Assembly: GCA_026984715.1 (NCBI GenBank) | Contig: JALSRO010000013.1 | Span: forward strand, 1 to 5,812 | Direction of reading: 5' to 3' | DNA: 5,812 nt | Origin: Chromatiales bacterium | GTDB lineage: Bacteria; Pseudomonadota; Gammaproteobacteria; Thiohalospirales; Thiohalospiraceae | Notes under the pieces: generated by a model | Seen by the model: only the letters and a program-made list of their open reading frames with translations | What the model was told of the DNA's origin: nothing | Database searches by the model: none | In this document: positions 1 through 5,812 of the stretch, piece by piece | How the letters are laid out: each line of letters opens with the position of its first letter | Numbering within the stretch: the stretch's first letter is position 1 | Made by a program: the position numbers and the translations under genes

Positions 1-1
1 T

Positions 2-2908
2 CTGGCCGATGCAGTCGATGAGGAAAAATATGCCAAGGCAGCCACCACGCTTTGTAACAGGCTGCTCAGGTTTCAATCGACGGCCGGGAATTTCGAGACA
101 TCCAGAGGAGGAACGGAACTTCATCCCCACTGTTATGCAACAGAAGGGCTGCTCCATGTGGGCCGCATGACTTCCAACCGGGAGTTCATCGATGCAGCCG
201 CACGCGCGACCAGCTGGGCCCTCGACCAATGTGACGATGGTGAAATTCCGCAAAGCTTCGAGTTTTCTACCGGCTCCCCGCTGGCGCGATTCAGGACCGA
301 TGCGCTTGCCCAGGTTCTCGCGCTGGGATCCGACCTTCTTCAGATGGAGATGCTGGAACAGAAGTATCAAAAGACGCTCGATGAGCTGGCATCCAGGATC
401 CTGGGGATGAAACTGAACAGAGATGGATACTTTCAGTATGGATTCTATGAACGCCCTTTCCAGGGAAAAACCGAATCCAACACCCGCAGCTACTGGACAA
501 ACATGTTCTGCCTCAGAGGGCTTTTCAAATACTACCTCTCCTCGATCGTCTGCAATACCTATGTTGCAGTTCTGGCAGGAGGAATCGGATCGAGAGTCTG
601 GCCAATCTCCTGTGAGAACCGACCCAAGCCGGTGTCGACCACCCTGCTGGGAGATCGTTCACACCTGCAGGAGACCATTCGCCGTTACACCCATGACTAC
701 TTTATCCCCCCTTCGCGAATCTATATCCTCTGCAGCAAAAATGCCATGCAGCAGGCGATGCTACAGGCAGCCAGCGAAGGGGTTCCCGAGGAGAACTGCA
801 TTATAGAGCATGAACCAAAGGGGACCATTCCGGCAGTATCGCTGGCACTGCGTGGCATTCCCTCACCGGAACCCGACAAAGAGCGATTTGTAATCGTAAC
901 CATGTCCGACAATGTCATCTCACCATACAAGGCGTTCCAGCGGGCGGTGACCAATGCGCTGTTCACCGTTTGTGAAAATGAGTGTCTGGTAAGCATCGGG
1001 AAGCCCGCCGACAAAACAGAGCCGATTGATGACCGTTTCGGCCATATGTTCTATGAACGGAAGATAGAGAACTATCACGCCTATGAGGTAACCCGTTTCA
1101 TCGAGAAGCCCCAACCCTGTGACGCCGAGCGCCTCCGTGAGCTTCCCGGCAGTCTGGCGTGGGAGTGTGGCGGGGTTGTCTTCCGAGAAGGGTACTATGG
1201 GAAGCTCCTCCCGAAAGTTCCTCAATCCGGTAATCTCGCAGAGGATCTGCTCTCCAGGGCAGGCCCCTGGTCGAAGCAGGAGGAAGGAGGCATCAGGCTT
1301 GCAACCGCACTGCTGGGCCGTGGGGTACGCTTTGAGGATTTCGGTGTCCCGGGCAAGAACCTGATGGATTTCCATGCAGGAGACAACAAGCATGATCAGG
1401 GTAACAACAACATCTTCCTGGGAAACAGCAGGATTATCAAACTGCTGTCATGCTCAAACAATCTGGTAATCTCCGATCAACTTCCAATTGAAGGTTATGG
1501 TCTGGATGGTTTTGTCGTCATCGACAACTCCGTGACCAACACAGCCGTAATCATGCCCATTGACGAGGTCAGGCATCTGCCGGGGCTCTATCGGCTGTTC
1601 TCCGGTTCAGCGCAGTATGAACCTTTCATCTCCGGAGGGCCGGCTGCGCGGAACGCACTCCCCACCACCTTCGTGGAGAAGAGCCCCAATGCGCATGCCA
1701 GCTCGGACAATGGATTGGTTTTTGCCTATAACTTTGAGGACAATCTGACTATCTCTCGCCGCAAGGACAAGTTGGTAATTGTAAACAACGCATTTCCGAA
1801 AATGGACTCCTCGGATTTTCGGATATTGCTGGAAAAGCAGCGCGAGGATCCAAAACTGGCGGAGCACCTGATCCAGGTTGGTATGCTGGCAGGCGCTGTC
1901 GTCGGGGATGGTGTCGTACTGTCTGATGCCGGACAACAGGCCCTGAATTTGCTCTGCCTCTATCACGACATTGGCGGTTATCTCGATGATGAGGCAGAAC
2001 GGAAAGAGAAGGAGTTGATAGAGGAGTTCGAAAAGAGGACAAAGCTGAATCGGAGAATGCTGGATTCCAGGATCATCCACGAGGTGATCAGGTCATATGG
2101 CGATGGCTCGTCACTTTCCGAGGAAGACATCGTCGGCTTGTTGAATGACAACGTCAACTCTGCGGTTGAATTTCTCAGGAAAAGGCGCATTCAGGACGGA
2201 GATCTCCGGGATCTGATCATTACCCTGCTGCAGATTCAGGACTCTCCCCATCTCTTCTCGGCATATATGAGTGACTACCAAGAGACTGGATTGCCCTATT
2301 CCGCCACGGAGGTGGAGACGATTTTTTCCTGCTTCAAGATCGCGGAGAACATCTCCAACGGCCGCTGGCTGTGGAAGAGGAGAAAATTGTGCTCCGGGAA
2401 AACCCGGTGCCACGGTTTCCTTGTACACAATGAAGGTTCTCTGGAGGACTTTCCCTTCATACTCTCGTTCACGGTGAAGTGGCTGCGGGATGCCCATATC
2501 GATCCGGAAAAATATCTCCTCCGCCTGAACGACCTCCTTGTTGATCCCGACTCATCGTTGAACCGGGCCATTCTCAGAATTCAGGAAGGAACCCCCCTGT
2601 TGCTGTGCGACAGGATATATATTGAGCTGATTGGCAACCTCAAATCGTCCGGAAACGAACCAAGGCAACTTCCGGAGCTCGCCGGAGAGATGTTCGAAAG
2701 AGTTGCCGCAGAGGAGGAACAGTCGTTTCAGTACACCCAGCTCCTCGAGCTGCCACACAAATTGAGGCAACTCGAGCCATATTGCAGCTACCTGACGGGG
2801 GACTCGATAGCATTCATCCACGAGATGGTGGCCGACATATACCACAAGAACTGGAAGAGTATCAATCCGCATGTCGATCCGGCGGTCATAGCCCGCCTGC
2901 AGGGTTGA
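2..2908 (+). CDS. Multidomain sugar-phosphate nucleotidyltransferase (ManC-like), 5' end outside window
   Basis: The frame is open from base 2 to the TGA at 2906-2908 (968 residues), so the start lies upstream. The Met at 158 has no ribosome binding site, and the 52 codons before it read as protein (HPHCYATEGLL at 122). Numbering from that Met: residues up to about 130, with FRTDALAQ, look like the end of an (alpha/alpha)-barrel carbohydrate protein. Residues 135-460 form a nucleotidyltransferase domain: VLAGGIGSRVWPIS with RPKP (138-158), EPKGTIPA (219-226), catalytic-type Asp251 in MSDN, FIEKP (314-318), FEDFG (392-396) and GLDGFVVID (448-456). The order and spacing match mannose-1-phosphate guanylyltransferases, which make GDP-mannose from mannose-1-phosphate and GTP. 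PKP instead of the usual ManC PKQ leaves the substrate open. Residues 550-916 are helical and not recognised, apart from a possible HD motif (His570, His603-Asp604, His641). No signal peptide or membrane segment is visible, so it is probably cytoplasmic. A role in polysaccharide synthesis is inferred. The nucleotidyltransferase call is firm; the flanking domains are tentative. Confidence 0.85.
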   Translation: MADAVDEEKYAKAATTLCNRLLRFQSTAGNFETSRGGTELHPHCYATEGLLHVGRMTSNREFIDAAARATSWALDQCDDGEIPQSFEFSTGSPLARFRTDALAQVLALGSDLLQMEMLEQKYQKTLDELASRILGMKLNRDGYFQYGFYERPFQGKTESNTRSYWTNMFCLRGLFKYYLSSIVCNTYVAVLAGGIGSRVWPISCENRPKPVSTTLLGDRSHLQETIRRYTHDYFIPPSRIYILCSKNAMQQAMLQAASEGVPEENCIIEHEPKGTIPAVSLALRGIPSPEPDKERFVIVTMSDNVISPYKAFQRAVTNALFTVCENECLVSIGKPADKTEPIDDRFGHMFYERKIENYHAYEVTRFIEKPQPCDAERLRELPGSLAWECGGVVFREGYYGKLLPKVPQSGNLAEDLLSRAGPWSKQEEGGIRLATALLGRGVRFEDFGVPGKNLMDFHAGDNKHDQGNNNIFLGNSRIIKLLSCSNNLVISDQLPIEGYGLDGFVVIDNSVTNTAVIMPIDEVRHLPGLYRLFSGSAQYEPFISGGPAARNALPTTFVEKSPNAHASSDNGLVFAYNFEDNLTISRRKDKLVIVNNAFPKMDSSDFRILLEKQREDPKLAEHLIQVGMLAGAVVGDGVVLSDAGQQALNLLCLYHDIGGYLDDEAERKEKELIEEFEKRTKLNRRMLDSRIIHEVIRSYGDGSSLSEEDIVGLLNDNVNSAVEFLRKRRIQDGDLRDLIITLLQIQDSPHLFSAYMSDYQETGLPYSATEVETIFSCFKIAENISNGRWLWKRRKLCSGKTRCHGFLVHNEGSLEDFPFILSFTVKWLRDAHIDPEKYLLRLNDLLVDPDSSLNRAILRIQEGTPLLLCDRIYIELIGNLKSSGNEPRQLPELAGEMFERVAAEEEQSFQYTQLLELPHKLRQLEPYCSYLTGDSIAFIHEMVADIYHKNWKSINPHVDPAVIARLQG

Positions 2909-2913
2909 GCTCC

Positions 2914-2970
2914 TGCCGCACAACGGCACTTACAGGGGCCGGCCGTGGGCGGCCGAAGGATATCGCCCCT
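2914..2970. other. Two hairpins in the convergent gene spacer
   Basis: The 61-base spacer between the two convergent stop codons holds two inverted repeats. TGCCG (2914-2918) pairs with CGGCA (2924-2928) around a CACAA loop. Further on, AGGGGC (2934-2939) pairs with GCCCCT (2965-2970), enclosing CGGCCG (2940-2945) paired with CGGCCG (2950-2955) around TGGG, with a nine-base bulge on one side. The outer arm touches the last base of the parC stop codon. Neither strand has a T-run after the stems, so this is not a standard intrinsic terminator. It could protect 3' ends or help stop transcription from both sides. Confidence 0.35.
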
Positions 2971-5213
2971 CAGCCGCCGATCAGACGATCCACCTTCTGG
3001 AAGCCCCGCGGCAGCTTCCGGCCGCGGCGGCCACGCTCTGCAACATAGTGTTCCAAATCAGTACCCTTGAGGGTGATGTGGCGCTTCCCGGCATGGATGG
3101 TGATGCTACCGCGCCGGGGGATCACAACCATGCCCTTCACATACTCCTCCCCGGCAGCCAGGCCAGCCGGTGAGATACCAATCATCTTGTTCCCCTTGCC
3201 GCGGGCCATCTGCGGCAGGTCGTCCACGGGGAACAGCAACAGTCGTCCGTCACTGGTTGCCACCGCTACCAGCCCTGCATCCTCGGGGAGCTCTGCCGGA
3301 ATCAGTGGGGCAGCGTTTCGAGGCAGGGTCAATACGCTCTTGCCTGCCTTGTTCTTTACATAGAGATCGCCCAGCAGGGTGATAAAACCGTAGCCAGCGT
3401 CGGAGGCCAGCAGATAGCGTTTATCCGCCTCCCCCAACATCACCGCCCGGAAGGTAGCCCCCGCAGGAGGATTCACCCGGCCGGTCAGAGGTTCACCGTG
3501 ACCCCGCGCCGAGGGTAGCTGGTGTGCCGGCAGGGAGTAGACCCGCCCGGTGGAATCCAGCACAACCGCTTGCTGATTGCTACGCCCCACGGCGCTGTCG
3601 AGGAAACGGTCTCCTGCCCGGTAGTTGAGCCCCCCCGCATCCACTTCGTGCCCCTTTGCGGCTCGGATCCACCCTTTTTCCGACAGGATTACTGTGATCG
3701 GCTCTGCGCTGATCAGTGCGGTCTCATCCAGGGGCCTTGCCACGCTCCTCTCTACCAGCGGCGAACGGCGTTCATCGCCATATTTTTCCGCATCCTCCTG
3801 CAGCTCCTTACGAATCAATGTCTTGAGCCGGCGATCAGACCCCAGGATCTTCTCCAGCCGGTCCCGCTCTGCTGCCAGTTCCTCCTGCTCACCACGGATC
3901 TTCATCTCTTCCAGTTTTGCCAAGTGGCGCAGCTTCAACTCCAGGATCGCCTCTGCCTGCTGCTCAGAGAGCTCGAAGCGGCGCATCAGTACCGGTTTGG
4001 GTTCGTCTTCGTTGCGGATGATGGCAATCACCTCGTCGATATTGAGATAGGCGATCAGCAGACCCTCCAGGATGTGCAGCCGGGAAAGCACCTTGTCGAG
4101 GCGATGCTGCAACCGGCGGCGCACGGTAGTCACTCTGAACTGCAACCACTCCGCCAGCATCTCGCGCAGATTCCTGACGCGGGGGCGACCATCCAGGCCG
4201 ATGACGTTCATGTTGACGCGGTAACTGCGTTCCAGATCGGTGGTGGCAAACAGGTGCGCCATCAACTGCTCCACGTCCACGCGGCTGGAGCGTGGTGTAA
4301 TTACCAGCCGGGTGGGATTCTCATGATCCGACTCATCGCGCAAATCCTCCACCAGTGGCAGCTTCCTGGCCCGCATCTGGGCCGCAATCTGCTCCAGCAC
4401 CCTCGCTCCGGAGACCTGATATGGGAGCGCCGTAACGATGATGTCCCTCCCCTCTCGGATATAACGGGCCCGCATCCGCAGTGTGCCGCCACCACCCTGG
4501 TAGATCTTCGCGATTTCGGTACGGGGCGTGATAATCTCCGCTTCGGTAGGATAGTCCGGCCCCAGGATATGTTCGCAAAGCTCCTCCACAGTGGCCTTTG
4601 GCGATCCCAGCAGGTGTACCGCTGCGCCCACCACCTCCCTCAGATTGTGGGGTGGAATATCGGTCGCCATCCCCACCGCAATGCCGGTAGTGCCATTGAG
4701 AAGGACATTCGGCACCCGTGCAGGCAGCAGTGCCGGCTCCAGCAGGGTACCGTCGAAATTGGGCACCCACTCGACCGTTCCCTGGCCGAGCTCTTGGAGC
4801 AGCAACCTGGCAAAAGGAGATAGGCGGGACTCTGTGTAGCGCATCGCAGCGAAGGATTTGGGATCGTCCGGGGAGCCCCAGTTTCCCTGACCGTCGATGA
4901 TCGGGTAGCGGCAGGAAAACTCCTGCGCCATCAGCACCATCGCCTCGTAACAAGCAGAGTCGCCGTGAGGATGGAACTTGCCGAGCACGTCACCTACAGT
5001 GCGTGCCGACTTCTTGTGCTTGGAACCTGCGCTGAGACCCAGCTCGGACATGGCATAGACGATACGCCGCTGCACCGGCTTGAGACCGTCTCCGATATGG
5101 GGCAGAGCACGATCGAGAATAACGTACATGGAGTAGTCCAGATACGCCTTTTCGGTATAGGTCTTCAGCGGCAGCCGCTCGACCCCTTCATGGTTCAGTT
5201 CGGTCTGTTCCAT
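2970..5213 (-). CDS. parC: DNA topoisomerase IV subunit A
   Basis: This is the DNA-cutting and rejoining subunit of topoisomerase IV, which works with ParE (ATPase) to unlink daughter chromosomes and relax supercoils. The 747 residues are close to the 752 of E. coli ParC, and long stretches match from memory, for example [30 protein letters not shown] and [19 protein letters not shown]. The active-site tyrosine is Tyr126 in AAMRYTESR, preceded by Arg125. The breakage-reunion core runs to about residue 490, including the LHILEGLL and [21 protein letters not shown] segments. The C-terminal beta-pinwheel starts near residue 500 ([12 protein letters not shown] at 504). Quinolone-determining positions keep the susceptible-type residues Ser86 and Glu90 (Ser80 and Glu84 in E. 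coli). The ATG at 5213 is the only reasonable start: an in-frame TGA lies three codons upstream (5223-5225). The ribosome binding site is weak (AGAAG directly before ATG). No parE is visible beside it; an IS element lies upstream instead. Confidence 0.98.
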   Translation of the reverse strand: MEQTELNHEGVERLPLKTYTEKAYLDYSMYVILDRALPHIGDGLKPVQRRIVYAMSELGLSAGSKHKKSARTVGDVLGKFHPHGDSACYEAMVLMAQEFSCRYPIIDGQGNWGSPDDPKSFAAMRYTESRLSPFARLLLQELGQGTVEWVPNFDGTLLEPALLPARVPNVLLNGTTGIAVGMATDIPPHNLREVVGAAVHLLGSPKATVEELCEHILGPDYPTEAEIITPRTEIAKIYQGGGGTLRMRARYIREGRDIIVTALPYQVSGARVLEQIAAQMRARKLPLVEDLRDESDHENPTRLVITPRSSRVDVEQLMAHLFATTDLERSYRVNMNVIGLDGRPRVRNLREMLAEWLQFRVTTVRRRLQHRLDKVLSRLHILEGLLIAYLNIDEVIAIIRNEDEPKPVLMRRFELSEQQAEAILELKLRHLAKLEEMKIRGEQEELAAERDRLEKILGSDRRLKTLIRKELQEDAEKYGDERRSPLVERSVARPLDETALISAEPITVILSEKGWIRAAKGHEVDAGGLNYRAGDRFLDSAVGRSNQQAVVLDSTGRVYSLPAHQLPSARGHGEPLTGRVNPPAGATFRAVMLGEADKRYLLASDAGYGFITLLGDLYVKNKAGKSVLTLPRNAAPLIPAELPEDAGLVAVATSDGRLLLFPVDDLPQMARGKGNKMIGISPAGLAAGEEYVKGMVVIPRRGSITIHAGKRHITLKGTDLEHYVAERGRRGRKLPRGFQKVDRLIGG

Positions 5214-5221
5214 CTTCTGCA

Positions 5222-5251
5222 GTCAATCTGATTGACCCGACCGAGTTCGGG
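5222..5251 (-). promoter_or_regulatory. parC: Double hairpin in the parC leader
   Basis: On the plus strand, GTCAAT (5222-5227) is followed by CTG and its exact complement ATTGAC (5231-5236). CCCGA (5236-5240) pairs with TCGGG (5247-5251) around a six-base loop. In the parC messenger these would be two back-to-back stem-loops, the second ending 8 bases before the ATG, where a ribosome binding site would normally sit. Together with the poor Shine-Dalgarno sequence, this suggests that structure, or a protein binding the palindrome, limits parC translation. That role is inferred; the inverted repeats are seen directly. Confidence 0.35.
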
Positions 5252-5265
5252 CACAGCGATGATAC

Positions 5266-5294
5266 TTTATTTGAGAGGGAAGGGTAACTGGCAA
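5266..5294 (-). promoter_or_regulatory. Predicted sigma-70-type promoter for parC
   Basis: Read on the minus strand, TTGCCA (plus positions 5289-5294, five of six matches to TTGACA) is followed after 17 bases by AATAAA (plus 5266-5271, four of six matches to TATAAT). An alternative -10, TATCAT, lies at 5259-5264. Transcription would start near 5258 and leave a leader of about 45 bases that includes the double hairpin. The -35 box is within a few bases of the structured IS leader, so the promoter may be partly made by the insertion sequence. Confidence 0.3.
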
Positions 5295-5298
5295 CCCG

Positions 5299-5469
5299 TC
5301 AGCAACGTGCCGTAGCCTGTTGTTGGGCTTCGACTTGCGTAACCGGCTTGCAATGAAGCAGCGAGATTGCCAGTCCGAGTTGACGCTATTGATACTCATT
5401 GGGCCTCCTCCCTCTGCGGGCTTGGCAGGCACCTGCGGGCAGCGGCCCGAAGGATTATCACCTACCTTC
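5299..5469 (+). ncRNA. Candidate IS110 bridge RNA (seekRNA)
   Basis: This non-coding leader can form a chain of stem-loops. SL1: 5299-5306 pairs with 5319-5326 (8 pairs, two of them G-U) around a 12-base loop. SL2 directly follows: GCTTC (5327-5331) with GAAGC (5355-5359), then TTGC (5335-5338) with GCAA (5350-5353) around an 11-base loop. SL3: GGGCC (5401-5405) with GGCCC (5444-5448), enclosing CTGC/GCAG (5414-5417, 5439-5442) and GCAG/CTGC (5425-5428, 5433-5436). SL4: GAAGG (5449-5453) with CCTTC (5465-5469). In characterised IS110 elements such as IS621, the RNA is encoded between the left end and the recombinase gene, is roughly 180 bases long, and uses internal loops to pair with target and donor DNA. 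Position and length fit. Which loops are guides is not known, and the RNA's exact ends are uncertain. Confidence 0.5.
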
Positions 5470-5471
5470 CA

Positions 5472-5502
5472 ATTGTGGATCGACACAATGAAGAAGAAGG
5501 AG
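5472..5502 (+). promoter_or_regulatory. Inverted repeat and ribosome binding site of the transposase
   Basis: ATTGTG (5472-5477) and its exact complement CACAAT (5484-5489) flank a GATCGA spacer and form a 6-pair stem or an operator-like palindrome. Seven bases later, AAGGAG (5497-5502) is a strong Shine-Dalgarno sequence, 7 bases before the TTG at 5510. It decides that start. The ATG at 5488 is in another frame. The stem could mark the 3' end of the leader RNA or modulate transposase translation; this is inferred. Confidence 0.5.
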
Positions 5503-5509
5503 ACTCAAA

Positions 5510-5812
5510 TTGAGATTCTACACCAAAACACACACCCATTTCTGTGGCATCGACCTGCACGCCCATTGCCTCTATGTCTGTATCCTCAAGGAGAGCGGAG
5601 ATCCCTGTCTGCACCGCAAAGTCCCCGCCTCTCCCGAGGCCCTGCTGCGATGCATTGCTCCCTACCTGGATGACCTCATCATCGGTGTGGAGTGCATGTT
5701 CTCCTGGTACTGGGTAGCCGACCTGTGCGAAGACAACAACATCCCTTTTATCCTGGGGCATGCACTATAATGCGCTCCATCCACGGTGGAAAGGCCAAGA
5801 ATGACAAGATTG
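5510..5812 (+). pseudogene. IS110-family transposase, frameshifted and cut by the window edge
   Basis: IS110 recombinases have an N-terminal RuvC-like DEDD domain and a C-terminal domain with a catalytic serine. Only the first third of the gene is present. From the TTG at 5510, 86 residues are read: Asp15 in CGIDLHAH is the first acidic catalytic residue, and Glu61 in VECMFSWYW is the second. The frame then ends at the TAA at 5768-5770, straight after FILGHAL. Reading from the ATG at 5770 in the next frame gives MRSIHGGKAKNDKI, which continues the family sequence, where HALYM..IHGGKAKNDKID is expected. One base is therefore missing from the Tyr codon at 5768-5769. The NDKID segment, carrying the remaining catalytic aspartates, falls in the shifted frame. 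The gene is probably inactive unless the shift is a sequencing error. IS110 elements are not known for programmed frameshifting. Confidence 0.85.

Larger units (their letters stand above)
5299..5812 (+). mobile_element. IS110-family insertion sequence, left part only
   Basis: The transposase fragment identifies the family. IS110 elements lack conventional terminal inverted repeats and use a DEDD-type recombinase guided by a short element-encoded RNA. The left boundary cannot be fixed from one copy: 5299 is the first clear structured base, and the true end may lie anywhere between about 5240 and 5299. The right end is beyond the window. The element sits upstream of parC and is transcribed away from it. 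Confidence 0.7.

Noticed and set aside
158..160. ATG at 158 as the true start of the large fusion gene.
   Set aside because: The frame is open to the window edge, the upstream codons read as family-like protein (HPHCYATEGLL), and no Shine-Dalgarno sequence precedes this ATG.
920..1393. 157-codon minus-strand frame opposite the nucleotidyltransferase gene.
   Set aside because: The opposite strand carries unmistakable nucleotidyltransferase motifs across the same bases; the antisense product shows no known features.
3522..4823. 433-codon open frame on the plus strand, antisense to parC.
   Set aside because: It lies wholly inside the clearly real parC, is rich in His, Gln and Leu as expected for a complement shadow of a GC-rich gene, and shows no recognisable domain.
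4333..4953. 206-codon minus-strand frame within parC.
   Set aside because: It is a shifted-frame reading of parC codons with a Gly/Ala/Arg-rich composition and no independent start signal. parC itself is intact, so this is not a frameshift product.
5414..5440. Direct repeat CTGCGGGC at 5414-5421 and 5433-5440, considered as a CRISPR-like or target-site repeat.
   Set aside because: There are only two 8-base copies, 11 bases apart, and both are explained as arms of the nested SL3 stems.
5223..5486. 87-codon minus-strand frame upstream of parC.
   Set aside because: It overlaps the structured IS leader and the parC leader, has low-complexity basic composition and no family resemblance. Its TGA is merely the in-frame stop before parC.
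5320..5673. 117-codon plus-strand frame overlapping the transposase start.
   Set aside because: The overlapping frame from 5510 has a strong ribosome binding site and clear IS110 residues; this one is Pro/Arg/Ser-rich and matches nothing.

Overview
The window looks like a piece of a gammaproteobacterial chromosome. The best evidence is the topoisomerase IV subunit on the minus strand, which follows the Escherichia coli ParC sequence closely over nearly its whole length. Base composition is moderately GC-rich. I cannot name a genus.

Layout: (1) Bases 2-2908, plus strand, carry the 3' part of a large gene whose start lies before the window. The visible 968 residues combine an N-terminal helical region resembling (alpha/alpha)-barrel carbohydrate proteins, a complete ManC-like sugar-phosphate nucleotidyltransferase domain, and a C-terminal helical region of about 360 residues with a possible, partly degenerate HD metal-dependent hydrolase motif. 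(2) A 61-base convergent spacer holds two small hairpins. (3) Bases 2970-5213, minus strand, carry a complete parC. Its leader can form two hairpins just before the start codon, and a plausible sigma-70-type promoter lies upstream. (4) From about 5299 to the right edge is the left part of an IS110-family insertion sequence. Its leader of about 190 bases is packed with stem-loops, as expected of the bridge RNA (seekRNA) that guides these recombinases. The transposase gene follows with a good ribosome binding site and a TTG start. It appears broken by a one-base deletion after 86 codons.

The three parts do not form a pathway. The nucleotidyltransferase fusion probably belongs to surface polysaccharide or glycan synthesis. 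ParC is housekeeping and separates daughter chromosomes. The IS element landed upstream of parC and may define or crowd its promoter region. The points most worth following up are the candidate bridge RNA next to a frameshifted transposase, and the unusual domain order of the large fusion protein. No CRISPR array, tRNA or rRNA was seen.
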